Shown: one piece after another, positions 31,565 through 39,153 of the stretch
Layout of the letters: each line of letters begins with the position of its first letter
How positions within the stretch are numbered: the stretch's first letter is position 1
NCBI GenBank assembly: GCA_004293905.1
Contig: RDZE01000027.1
Coordinates: forward strand, 1-64,000
DNA length: 64,000 nt
Direction of reading: 5' to 3'
DNA from: Cytophagales bacterium
GTDB lineage: Bacteria; Bacteroidota; Bacteroidia; Cytophagales; Microscillaceae
Made by a program: the position numbers and the translations under genes
The notes under the pieces: model-generated
Databases searched by the model: none
Seen by the model: the letters and a program-made list of their open reading frames with translations, nothing else
Told to the model about the DNA's origin: nothing

Positions 31565-32596
31565 TTAGTTTAGTCTTACCAAATGCGCTTTTTCGGGAGC
31601 GATGCCTATTTTGGCTATGTTACCTGAGTTGAACCTAAGTTTGTCGGCTTCTACCCCATCGCTGAAAATGATGCCATTGTTCGCCATCAATGATTCTACT
31701 ACTAATTCATTGTCTTGTGTGATGATTCCAGCACTTACATTGATTTGGGAGGTTCTACTCAAAAAAGGTTCTCTGACAATGAAAACCAAATTGTTACTAT
31801 CCCAATTCATAACAGGTTTTAGGCAGTTGTGTGGATTGCCGAAGTTCTGATGTATTCCATTTGCCATATTGAAAAGGGAGCTAAGCCAACCTGTAGCACC
31901 TGCCCCTGTGGAAACGATGAGCCCGCTTGAGGAATGTGTTTCAGTTTGTCCGTTGTACGTAATCAGATACCTTGCAGAAGTATGCGAAGTAGGACCGATG
32001 AAGAAGTCGTTGAAAGCCAAAAGGCGTTGCCCGTCATTCATTTGTACCTCTGCCATTGTAATGAGTGTATATATGTGTTTTTGATTCAAAACCTGTTGTA
32101 TTCCTCTTTCTACTGTATGAATTTGGAAAGGAAGTAGCACACCATCATAGCGTTTTGGGTCAGGATTGATGCCAATGATGGGGCAGTTTTTGGTATATTT
32201 GGCTGTGTTTGCCACCAAGCCATCTTGCCCAATGACAATGACCAAATCATTTTCGGTAAATATAAAAGAGGGCAGAAAATTTTGCTCTACGATTTTAGGT
32301 CTTGGGAAATATTTGGTAACGATTAGGTATAATTTTTCAAATATTTGGTGGTATTGTTCATCTTCGCGTTCAAAATCTTGAAAGTCGCCGCTGCCTACTT
32401 CGGCATTTCTAACGGCTCTGTTTTCGGCTATTTTTTTAGCTACTTCTTTTCTCAAAAAATTTTCTTGTACTTCTATGTTAGAACGCTGCCTTTCGATGGC
32501 AAATTTAGCTTGAGAAACCGTATTAAACTGTTCTTTGATTTGTTGCAGTTTGGTTTTGGTTCTTACAATCACTATATTTTCTATGTTATTGCTCAT
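31565..32596 (-). CDS. NAD-kinase-like protein
   Basis: 343 residues. The core resembles ATP-NAD kinase: VIVIGQDGLVANTAKY (about 119-134) occupies the place of the GGDGT motif, with Gly-Gln in place of Gly-Gly but the catalytic Asp kept. It is followed by IIGINPDPKRYDGVLLPF, NDFFIGPTSHTSAR and SSGLIVSTGAGATGWL (the family's 'DGliVsTPTGSTAY' segment). An N-terminal coiled-coil-like extension of about 100 residues is not in ordinary NadK. I use the ATG at 32596; the in-frame codon at 32602 is TTG. It starts two bases after the SPFH gene's stop, so the two are translated together. Substrate unknown. Confidence 0.7.
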   Translation of the reverse strand: MSNNIENIVIVRTKTKLQQIKEQFNTVSQAKFAIERQRSNIEVQENFLRKEVAKKIAENRAVRNAEVGSGDFQDFEREDEQYHQIFEKLYLIVTKYFPRPKIVEQNFLPSFIFTENDLVIVIGQDGLVANTAKYTKNCPIIGINPDPKRYDGVLLPFQIHTVERGIQQVLNQKHIYTLITMAEVQMNDGQRLLAFNDFFIGPTSHTSARYLITYNGQTETHSSSGLIVSTGAGATGWLSSLFNMANGIHQNFGNPHNCLKPVMNWDSNNLVFIVREPFLSRTSQINVSAGIITQDNELVVESLMANNGIIFSDGVEADKLRFNSGNIAKIGIAPEKAHLVRLN

Positions 32597-32598
32597 GT

Positions 32599-33612
32599 TC
32601 AATCTTCGTCATTTTGGAGGAGGTTGCTCAGCAAATCGGGCGATATATTGAGATTGGCTATTTTTTGGCTATTTTCTGCCAACTCTCTAAAAGCAATGGC
32701 GATATTGGTTTGGGCATTGCCTCCGCCTTTGATAGCCATAATGGTTTTCCAATCGAGGCTTTGGTAGGGCTCTAATTGTGCCTTGAGGCTATAGTTGAAT
32801 GCATCAGCTTCTTGTTTTTGGTTAGTACTTTTGAGCGAAATCAGATTTTTTCGTTGCTCCTCCAAGTTAATGTCTGCTTGCATGCGCAAATCGTTGATTT
32901 TTTTGTTGCTTTCTTCAGTCATTAGTTTGGTTTCCATTTGTTTTTCTACGATTTGTTTGCGTTTTTCCTCTACTGCTATTTCTGTGTTAAGTTCGCTTTC
33001 TTTTATTTTTCTTTCTTGTTCTACGGCAAAATTGCGGCGGTTATAAATGGCTTGGTCGGCTTCTTTTTGTACGTTTTCGCGGGCTTCTGCTTCTAAGGCT
33101 CTTTCCATTTCGGGAGTTGCTTTTACGGCAGTAATATTTACGTTGATGGGTTCTATGCCTAAAAGTTTGATGGCTTCGGAGTTCTGTACACCATTTTTGA
33201 TGGCTTCTTCTATTTTTTTCGCGCTTCGGAGTGCTTCTTTCAAGTTGAGGGATTGAATGAGTGAGGAGGTTGCCGTTTGTGCTTCGTTGCTGAGGCGTTG
33301 TGTAATTTTTTCGGCATCATCAGTCTTGTTAATGCCTTTGTTATCTACACTAAAATCAAGTAGTTCTGAAAGTTGTTTAGGATTGACAACTCTATAGGTA
33401 ATCTGTCCTTGAATGGAAATGGTTTGAAAATCGGCAGTAGATTCGTTGAAGTAGAACTGCACATCATTACTACCCATTGGGATAGCCACGATAGAGGTGT
33501 TATAGGCTAAGTAAAAGAAAGACAAGCCTCTTCCTTCTTTTACAATTTTCCCACCACTATAGCGAATAACGTAAGTAGTAGCATCGAATTTGATATATTT
33601 GATTCCGAACAT
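32599..33612 (-). CDS. SPFH/Band 7 domain protein
   Basis: 337 residues. The N-terminal half is an SPFH domain (about 5-180: YIKFDATTYVIRYSGGKIVKEG, VSIQGQITYRV-like strand, LGIEPINVNITAVKATPEMERALEAEA, given in parts). It leads into a long Glu/Lys-rich coiled coil (about 180-270), as in flotillins and prohibitins, which oligomerise on membranes. There is no transmembrane helix at the N-terminus. The C-terminal tail contains a short Gly-rich MAIKGGGNAQT segment. Tight coupling to a NAD-kinase-like gene suggests a scaffold with an enzymatic partner. Confidence 0.8.
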   Translation of the reverse strand: MFGIKYIKFDATTYVIRYSGGKIVKEGRGLSFFYLAYNTSIVAIPMGSNDVQFYFNESTADFQTISIQGQITYRVVNPKQLSELLDFSVDNKGINKTDDAEKITQRLSNEAQTATSSLIQSLNLKEALRSAKKIEEAIKNGVQNSEAIKLLGIEPINVNITAVKATPEMERALEAEARENVQKEADQAIYNRRNFAVEQERKIKESELNTEIAVEEKRKQIVEKQMETKLMTEESNKKINDLRMQADINLEEQRKNLISLKSTNQKQEADAFNYSLKAQLEPYQSLDWKTIMAIKGGGNAQTNIAIAFRELAENSQKIANLNISPDLLSNLLQNDED

Positions 33613-33628
33613 AAAAAAATTAGGTTTT

Positions 33629-33636
33629 TATCTTTG
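33629..33636 (+). promoter_or_regulatory. -7 box (TATCTTTG) for the class V aminotransferase gene
   Basis: TATCTTTG matches TAnnTTTG and lies 40 bases before the ATG at 33677 in the 64-base divergent gap. No TTG at the usual distance was found. Confidence 0.4.
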
Positions 33637-33676
33637 GCAATAATACAAAAAAAGTGCAAATTTCGCCTAAAAAAAG

Positions 33677-34768
33677 ATGAATTTTTATCCCGGTCCTTCT
33701 AAAGTATACCCTCAAGTGATGCATTATGCCCAAGAAGCCTTCGCAAGTGGCATACTAAGCCTCAATCACAGAAGTAGTACTTTTATGCATCTTTACGAAT
33801 CAACAACAAATGCATTGAGGCAACACCTTCAAATTCCAGCAAATTATTGGATTGCCTTTGTGAGTTCTGCCACAGAGTGTTGGGAAATAGTGCCCCAATC
33901 TTGGGTGCAAAAGAAGTCTTTGCACATCTACAATGGTAGTTTTGGGGAAAAATGGGCGCAGAATGCACAAAAAATTTTAGCATACAAAGGCAAAGAGATA
34001 GAAAAGAATGTCTTTGAAGCAAACGAAATACTGACTTATCAAAAATTAGCAGATAGCATACAGGTTTCAAAACCCGATACTATTTGCTTCATAGACAATG
34101 AAACTTCTAATGGCACAATGCTCTCTAATGAGATGATGCCCGCATTGCAGAAAAATTTTCCTGAAATCCTTTTTTGCACTGATGCTACCTCTTCTTTAGC
34201 AGGGCGAAACTTACCAATAGCCCATTTTGATGTTGTCTTTGCGTCCGTTCAAAAGTGTTTTGGCTTACCTTCGGGGTTGGGCGTACTCATTTATTCGCCC
34301 AAAGCCTTAGAAAGAGCCATAGAGATAGATGATAAACAGCACTATAATAATGTATTGTCGTTACACGAAAACGCACAGAAACAACAAACTACACATACCC
34401 CCAATATTTTAGGCATTTATTTATTAGAAAAAATACTTCAAGAATTACCCTCTATAGAAAAACAAAGTACATTACTTCAGCAACGCGCCAAAGAATATTA
34501 TACTTTTTTTAGTCATTTAGGCTATACGAAACCCCTTATCCACACGCCAGAAGTACGTTCAGATACGGTCATTGTCATAGAACAATCCCCCAATATAGTA
34601 CAAAAATGCAAACAAGAAGCCTCAAAAAAAGGCATCATATTGGGCAATGGCTATGGCAAATGGAAAGAAAATACTTTGAGAATTGCCAATTTCCCCGCCA
34701 TTGACCAAGAAGAAATACAACAGTTGAAAGATTTTTTCCTTTTTTTCTCTATTTTTGCAGAAAAATAA
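33677..34768 (+). CDS. class V aminotransferase, phosphoserine-aminotransferase-like
   Basis: 363 residues of the PLP-dependent fold type I class V group. It opens NFYPGPSKVYPQV as SerC does, continues SLNHRSSTFMHLYE and FVSSATECWE (phosphate-binding turn), and has the PLP-binding Asp in CTDATSSLAGRNL and the Schiff-base Lys in FASVQKCFGLPSG (about 197). The C-terminus GNGYGKWKENTLRIANFP holds the substrate Arg. It could be phosphoserine aminotransferase for serine synthesis or a related alanine-glyoxylate type enzyme. No serA is nearby. Six bases upstream of the MarC-family gene. Confidence 0.8.
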   Translation: MNFYPGPSKVYPQVMHYAQEAFASGILSLNHRSSTFMHLYESTTNALRQHLQIPANYWIAFVSSATECWEIVPQSWVQKKSLHIYNGSFGEKWAQNAQKILAYKGKEIEKNVFEANEILTYQKLADSIQVSKPDTICFIDNETSNGTMLSNEMMPALQKNFPEILFCTDATSSLAGRNLPIAHFDVVFASVQKCFGLPSGLGVLIYSPKALERAIEIDDKQHYNNVLSLHENAQKQQTTHTPNILGIYLLEKILQELPSIEKQSTLLQQRAKEYYTFFSHLGYTKPLIHTPEVRSDTVIVIEQSPNIVQKCKQEASKKGIILGNGYGKWKENTLRIANFPAIDQEEIQQLKDFFLFFSIFAEK

Positions 34769-34774
34769 AGCAAT

Positions 34775-35338
34775 ATGGACTTCAAAGAGATTTTTTCTGT
34801 ATCACTTGTCTTGTTTTCGGTCATTGATATTTTAGGTTCTATCCCCATTATTATCGATATCAAAAAGCGTACAGGCAAAATACATTCTGAAAGAGCTACC
34901 CTCGTAGCAGGTTTACTGATGATTGTTTTCCTCCTTCTTGGAGAGTCCATTTTATTGTTATTTGGCGTAGATGTGTCTTCTTTCGCTATCGTTGGGGCTT
35001 TTATCCTGTTTTTATTGGGTGTGGAAATGGTATTAGGCATACGCATTTTCCGTGAAGAGTACAGCACCAAATCATCAGCCATTGTTCCATTGGCTTTTCC
35101 CGTGATTGCAGGCGCAGGCACTATCACCACCATCATTTCACTACGTGCCGAATATGCCCAACTGAATGTCTTGATAGGCATATTGCTCAATTTAGTATTG
35201 GTGTATATCGTACTCAAAGCCTCTGGCTGGATAGAGTCCAAATTGGGGCAGTCGGGGGCGGCTGTCTTACGAAAAGTCTTCGGAGTAATATTGTTGGCTA
35301 TCTCTGTAAAAATATTCAAGACTAACATTCCACTCTAA
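34775..35338 (+). CDS. MarC-family integral membrane protein
   Basis: 187 residues with six hydrophobic helices. MarC motifs are LFSVIDILGSIPIIIDI in helix 1, ILFLLGVEMVLGIRIF in the third and VPLAFPVIAGAGTITT in the fourth (the conserved Pro-rich turn). The function of MarC proteins is not settled. The gene sits between the aminotransferase and tsaE with gaps of six and nine bases, so it is part of one operon. A 225-residue antisense open frame over it is a shadow. Confidence 0.82.
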   Translation: MDFKEIFSVSLVLFSVIDILGSIPIIIDIKKRTGKIHSERATLVAGLLMIVFLLLGESILLLFGVDVSSFAIVGAFILFLLGVEMVLGIRIFREEYSTKSSAIVPLAFPVIAGAGTITTIISLRAEYAQLNVLIGILLNLVLVYIVLKASGWIESKLGQSGAAVLRKVFGVILLAISVKIFKTNIPL

Positions 35339-35347
35339 CGGATATTT

Positions 35348-35785
35348 ATGCTCGAATTTACCTGCCAATCTTTAGACGAATTGCCTGCCATTGCCGAAAA
35401 AATGATTATCTTTGGCGAAGAAAAGAAAATATGGTTATTCGAAGGCGAGATGGGCGCAGGCAAAACCACACTCATCAAGGCACTTTGTAAAGTTTTTGGC
35501 GTACTCAATACCGTACAAAGCCCTACTTTTAGCCTTGTAAATGAGTATCATACAACAAAAAACCAAACGCTTTATCATTTCGACTTTTATAGGCTAAAAC
35601 ATTGGCACGAAGCCTTAGATATGGGAATAGAAGAATACTTAGACAGCAATTGCCTTTGCCTTATAGAATGGGCGGAAAAAATAACCCCTCTTTTGCCTGA
35701 AGATTATTTGAAAATAACAATCAAGAACATAGAAAATATACGTATATTTACACTCACTAAAGCCCCCTTATCTGCGATACCATGA
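35348..35785 (+). CDS. tsaE: tRNA threonylcarbamoyladenosine biosynthesis ATPase TsaE
   Basis: 145 residues of the P-loop ATPase that works with TsaB and TsaD to make the universal t6A37 modification of tRNAs reading ANN codons. Walker A is GEMGAGKTTLIKAL (about 36-49), followed by the family's QSPTFSLVNEY (switch-like), FDFYRLKHWHEALDMGIEEYLD and CLIEWAEKI, all near-diagnostic. Its TGA overlaps the ATG of the alanine dehydrogenase gene by four bases (ATGA), indicating translational coupling. Confidence 0.93.
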   Translation: MLEFTCQSLDELPAIAEKMIIFGEEKKIWLFEGEMGAGKTTLIKALCKVFGVLNTVQSPTFSLVNEYHTTKNQTLYHFDFYRLKHWHEALDMGIEEYLDSNCLCLIEWAEKITPLLPEDYLKITIKNIENIRIFTLTKAPLSAIP

Positions 35786-37020
35786 GCAAGCAACAGTACA
35801 AACAAGAAGGTTTCGAGTCCTTAGCCAAAGAACAATTACTCTATCCGCAAGAACAGTTAGCAATGGTCAAAAAAGACCGAAAAAAACTCACTATTGGCAT
35901 ACCCCGCGAAAAAAGTAGCAACGAAAAACGCGTAGCACTGCGCCCCGAAGCCGTAGAAATATTGGTGAATAACGGACACGAATTTATCGTAGAAACTCAA
36001 GCAGGAGAAGGCGGAAAATTTACCGACCAACAATACAGCGAAGCAGGGGCGATGATTGTATACAGCGATAAAGAAATATATGAGTGTGATATTATCATCA
36101 AAATAGAGCCACCCACCCTCGAAGAAGTAGAATATATGAAGCCGGGAACGACCATCATCTCGGCATTGCAAATAGCCAAACTGAACCCTGAATACCTCAA
36201 AACACTTATCAGAAAAAAAATCATTGCCATCGCCTTCGAATTTTTAGAAGACCAAGTAGGGGCTATGCCTATAGTAAGAGCAATGAGCGAAATAGCAGGC
36301 TCTACCGTGATGTTGATAGCTGCTGAGTATTTGAGTAGCGAAAATGACGGAAAAGGGCTCATTTTGGGAGGTGTAACAGGCGTACCCCCCAGCAAGGTTG
36401 TCATCATAGGGGCGGGCACTGTAGGCGAATATGCTGCACGTACTGCCTTAGGAATGGGTGCAGAGCTCAAAGTTTTTGACAAAAGTATTTACCGCCTTCG
36501 CCGATTGAAATATGCCATCAATAGCCATCAAATATTTACTTCCACCCTCGATACCATGATGCTTTCCGAAGCCATCAGCCGCGCCGATGTAGTCATTGGG
36601 GCTATGCGTGGCGAAGGCGTGAGAAGTCCCTTTATCGTTACGGAAGATATGGTAGCGAGCATGAAGCCTAACTCTGTAATTGTAGACGTAAGCATAGACC
36701 AAGGGGGGTGTTTCGAAACTTCTGAATTGCGAACGCTCAAAAGCCCTACTTTCAAAAAATTTGGTGTGATTCACTATTGCGTGCCAAACATAGCCTCCAG
36801 AGTAGCGCGTACTTCTGCTACTGCACTCAGTAATATTCTTACGCCTTATTTGATAGAAATAGGCGAAACAGGAGGTATTGAAGATATGATTTTTGCCAAT
36901 ACTTGGTTTATGAAGGGGGTTTATGCCTATAGAGGGCATCTGACAAACCCTTACATTGCCAGAAAATTTGATATACCTTTTAAAGAATTAGCATTTTTAA
37001 CAGCAGGACGAATGTTATGA
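35782..37020 (+). CDS. ald: alanine dehydrogenase
   Basis: 412 residues of the AlaDH/PNT family, which converts L-alanine to pyruvate and ammonia with NAD. N-terminal catalytic part: IGIPREKSSNEKRVALRP (Arg and Lys of the pyruvate site) and QAGEGGKFTDQQY. Rossmann domain: VVIIGAGTVGEYAARTALGMG. Later VDVSIDQGGCFETSE and VIHYCVPNIASRVARTSA hold the active-site His/Asp region. It is about 40 residues longer than typical AlaDH because of an N-terminal extension (YKQEGFESLAKEQLLYPQEQ) seen in Bacteroidota forms. Overlaps tsaE and maoC by four bases at each end. Confidence 0.9.
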   Translation: MSKQQYKQEGFESLAKEQLLYPQEQLAMVKKDRKKLTIGIPREKSSNEKRVALRPEAVEILVNNGHEFIVETQAGEGGKFTDQQYSEAGAMIVYSDKEIYECDIIIKIEPPTLEEVEYMKPGTTIISALQIAKLNPEYLKTLIRKKIIAIAFEFLEDQVGAMPIVRAMSEIAGSTVMLIAAEYLSSENDGKGLILGGVTGVPPSKVVIIGAGTVGEYAARTALGMGAELKVFDKSIYRLRRLKYAINSHQIFTSTLDTMMLSEAISRADVVIGAMRGEGVRSPFIVTEDMVASMKPNSVIVDVSIDQGGCFETSELRTLKSPTFKKFGVIHYCVPNIASRVARTSATALSNILTPYLIEIGETGGIEDMIFANTWFMKGVYAYRGHLTNPYIARKFDIPFKELAFLTAGRML

Positions 37021-37421
37021 TAGAACAAGGAACTACTTACCAACACCCATTTTCTTTTTCACAAACCGAAGTAGAGCAGTTTGCTGCCGTAACGGGCGAC
37101 AAAAATCCGATTCATATAGATAAGGAATATGCCGCTAAAACCATTTTCAAACAGCCTATTATGCACGGTTTTTTAGGCGGAAGTGTTTTTTCTAAAATTT
37201 TTGGAACACTTTTCCCCGGTGAGGGCACTATCTACCTCAAACAAACAATGGAATTTAAAAAGCCGATGCTTGCAGATGAAAAATACGAAGCCGTATGCAC
37301 TGCCATTGCCGTAGATAAGGAGAAACACAAGGCTACAATGGAAACAAAAATCATACATATAGCCTCTCAACAAGTAGTATTGATAGGGGAAGCTATAGTG
37401 ATGAATAAAGAAAAAATATAG
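37017..37421 (+). CDS. MaoC-family (R)-specific enoyl-CoA hydratase-like protein
   Basis: 134 residues of hot-dog fold. The hydratase-2 motif FAAVTGDKNPIHIDKEYAAKT (in part) contains the catalytic Asp and His. It is followed by PIMHGFLGGSVFSKIFGTLFPGEG, with TIYLKQTMEFKKPM forming the central strand. It hydrates trans-2-enoyl-CoA to (R)-3-hydroxyacyl-CoA; PhaJ-type members feed PHA synthesis, and the phaC at 26.1 kb makes that plausible here. Coupled to ald by an ATGA overlap. Confidence 0.85.
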   Translation: MIEQGTTYQHPFSFSQTEVEQFAAVTGDKNPIHIDKEYAAKTIFKQPIMHGFLGGSVFSKIFGTLFPGEGTIYLKQTMEFKKPMLADEKYEAVCTAIAVDKEKHKATMETKIIHIASQQVVLIGEAIVMNKEKI

Positions 37422-37437
37422 CGAATACTTTTTTTCC

Positions 37438-38241
37438 TTACGATTTGCGCGGAATGCTTTTGATTTCTTGCATTTCCTCTTCTATACGCTCTATTGCTTG
37501 TTTTAACTCATGATAAGAGTGCGTTTCTTCGGGAAAATCGCGGCTGATGTATGCCGAAAATCGCCACATTTCTATCACATCGGTTACAGGAATTTCATAA
37601 GAACGATAATTCACGTTGGTAGATTTGAGCAAAAAAGCACCTCGCTCTTGCACTCGTGAATATACTTTTTTAAGTACAATGCCCTCATTGCGCGATACCA
37701 CAATGCATACTTGACCATTGCGGATGTCGTTCCAATTGGTTACGTATTCGCCAATGACGATGCTATTGGGCAAAAGAGGCAACATAGAATCTCCCGTGAT
37801 TTCGAAAGCCCTATAAGTACGTCCTTTGGGCAAAAAAGGGAGTTGATATTTGGGTAAATTGCTCAGATACTCTCTATCTGCGTAGCCTTGCGCATAGCCT
37901 GCCCTTGCTTTTTCGGGTACTAACTCTACATTTTCGTTGTTTTCTTTGTCTACCGTGATGGTTAGGATACGTAGATTACTCGCCGATACATATTTGCTTA
38001 CTTCTTTTTGTTGCTGTATTTCTTCGTCAGTAAGGCGCGATAAATCTACTTTGAGCAATTGGTCTAAGGTAACATTGAAATATTGGGCGATTCTGTCCAT
38101 CACCACTAATTTGGGTTCTGCTCTGCCATCTTCATAAGAGCTGATGGCACTGCGCGTAATGCCTAAGGCATCTGCCAACCCTTCTTGGGTTTGACGTTTG
38201 TTGCGCTCGCGGAGATATTTTAAATTTTTGCTAAGAAACAT
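37438..38241 (-). CDS. LexA-like XRE repressor with S24 self-cleavage domain
   Basis: 267 residues. An N-terminal XRE helix-turn-helix (about 6-60, QEGLADALGITRSAISSYEDG) is joined to a C-terminal S24 peptidase domain with a candidate cleavage bond Ala114-Gly115 (ARAGYAQGY), nucleophile Ser152 (ITGDSMLPLLPNS) and Lys191 (GIVLKKVY). Such proteins cleave themselves when bound to RecA filaments and so de-repress targets on DNA damage. The ATG at 38241 is chosen because it gives the normal short N-terminus; the ATG at 38307 would add 22 residues that do not fit the family. Divergent from the 152-residue membrane protein gene. Confidence 0.85.
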   Translation of the reverse strand: MFLSKNLKYLRERNKRQTQEGLADALGITRSAISSYEDGRAEPKLVVMDRIAQYFNVTLDQLLKVDLSRLTDEEIQQQKEVSKYVSASNLRILTITVDKENNENVELVPEKARAGYAQGYADREYLSNLPKYQLPFLPKGRTYRAFEITGDSMLPLLPNSIVIGEYVTNWNDIRNGQVCIVVSRNEGIVLKKVYSRVQERGAFLLKSTNVNYRSYEIPVTDVIEMWRFSAYISRDFPEETHSYHELKQAIERIEEEMQEIKSIPRKS

Positions 38242-38318
38242 ACCAATTTTTTGTTTAAATTTTTGACATTCAAATTTTTTACCTATATTTGCCAACAAAT
38301 TTAGCAATGATTTTCTAC

Positions 38319-38418
38319 ATTACCAAATTTTTTTGCTTAAAAATCAATGAGTTAGGTCAAAAAAATTAAAAATATTACCAAAAATAGGCACTTTACTGAA
38401 AAAATATTACCAAATCAT
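38319..38418. promoter_or_regulatory. three ATTACCA-containing repeats, candidate repressor operators
   Basis: In the 195-base region between the LexA-like repressor and the divergent membrane protein, ATTACCAAA occurs at 38319, 38374 and 38406, all on the plus strand. The last two extend to ATATTACCAAA. A related TACCAATTT sits at the repressor start (38241). The recurrence suggests operator half-sites for the adjacent repressor, but the region is so AT-rich that chance is possible. Confidence 0.35.
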
Positions 38419-38436
38419 AATATTTCAAACAAAACG

Positions 38437-38895
38437 ATGACTGAAAAAACTGCTTTACCCCACAAAAAAGGGCAGGCAAGCGTGATAAAAACGCCGCCGC
38501 CTACGGCTGATTTTGCTGAGTTGTTCACCTCGCGGGCTTTCAAAGGCTTGGTACTTTTGTTGATTATCTGCTTCAATATGGTAGTCCTTCGCAATAGTTT
38601 TCTGCTTTTATCGCCTTCCTTGTCGCTTTCGGGCGATAGGCAATTAGACGCACTTTTGTATGGTGTTTCTATGTCTATGCTTATGGTAATTATTTTATTC
38701 CACGAAGAGCAATGGGAAAATATGCTTTGTCCTGGAGCTTTTGTGCTTTATATTGATGCGGCTATTCTTATTTTGTATATGAATTGGCTTGGTTGGCTCT
38801 TAGGAAGTTCTATTACGGTATGGATTCTGACGGGTTTGATGAGCATATTGCCTGTATTGGGTTTATTTATTATGGTGATAATGCTCAAAAAATGA
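38437..38895 (+). CDS. four-helix membrane protein, divergent from the LexA-like repressor
   Basis: 152 residues: a polar N-terminal tail of about 30 residues (KKGQASVIKTPPPTADF), then four hydrophobic segments (about 35-55, 68-88, 96-115 and 122-148). No family recognised. Its position opposite a self-cleaving repressor, sharing a region with repeated ATTACCA sites, suggests repression by that protein and induction under DNA stress. This is inference from layout. Confidence 0.55.
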   Translation: MTEKTALPHKKGQASVIKTPPPTADFAELFTSRAFKGLVLLLIICFNMVVLRNSFLLLSPSLSLSGDRQLDALLYGVSMSMLMVIILFHEEQWENMLCPGAFVLYIDAAILILYMNWLGWLLGSSITVWILTGLMSILPVLGLFIMVIMLKK

Positions 38896-38913
38896 GCAAT
38901 TATTTTGGTTGCT

Positions 38914-39012
38914 AATTTAAAAGCTATAAAATTAATAGACACACGCTATTATTTTTATAGCTTTTTGATTAGGAGGCTATGCTATAAATTGTATATATTT
39001 GTATTATAGTAA
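38914..39012 (+). repeat. 99-bp direct repeat, copy 1 (hairpin plus promoter-like block)
   Basis: Matches 41553-41651 at 96 of 99 positions (differences at 38966, 38970 and 39007). The first half is a stem-loop: 20-base arms at 38919-38938 and 38946-38965, one mismatch, 7-base loop ACACACG. The second half is AGGAGGCTATGCTATAAA followed by TATATTTG (38994-39001), a perfect -7 box. The block ends about where transcription would begin. It lies 142 bases upstream of the outer-membrane protein gene. Confidence 0.9.
38994..39001 (+). promoter_or_regulatory. -7 box (TATATTTG) inside repeat copy 1
   Basis: Perfect TAnnTTTG match conserved in both repeat copies; no TTG occurs 17-23 bases upstream, so any -33 element is non-standard, or a dedicated activator is needed. 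Would give a leader of about 150 bases for the outer-membrane protein gene. Confidence 0.45.
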
Positions 39013-39153
39013 TCTTTGCATTTTAGATGATTCTAATTTTTTAAATCTATTCAACACCTTAATCTTAATTTTATCTTAAATTGGGAAAGTAAATTTTGTA
39101 AGTTAGTTTCAAAAATCAATCTATCTTATAAACTTAACTTTTGATATTACATT

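Noticed and set aside
34651..35328. 225-residue open frame antisense to the MarC-family gene
   Set aside because: Entirely opposite a well-supported membrane protein gene, with low-complexity composition and no recognisable motif.
36448..36939. 163-residue minus-strand frame opposite alanine dehydrogenase
   Set aside because: Antisense to a strongly supported enzyme with conserved motifs in the sense frame.
38919..38965. Reading the hairpin in the 99-bp repeat as a CRISPR repeat unit
   Set aside because: Only two copies 2.6 kb apart with a gene between them and no spacer pattern.
39013..39153. Short open frames that might encode a precursor peptide for the ABC cluster
   Set aside because: The only frames are a few codons long with no Gly-Gly leader or Cys pattern.
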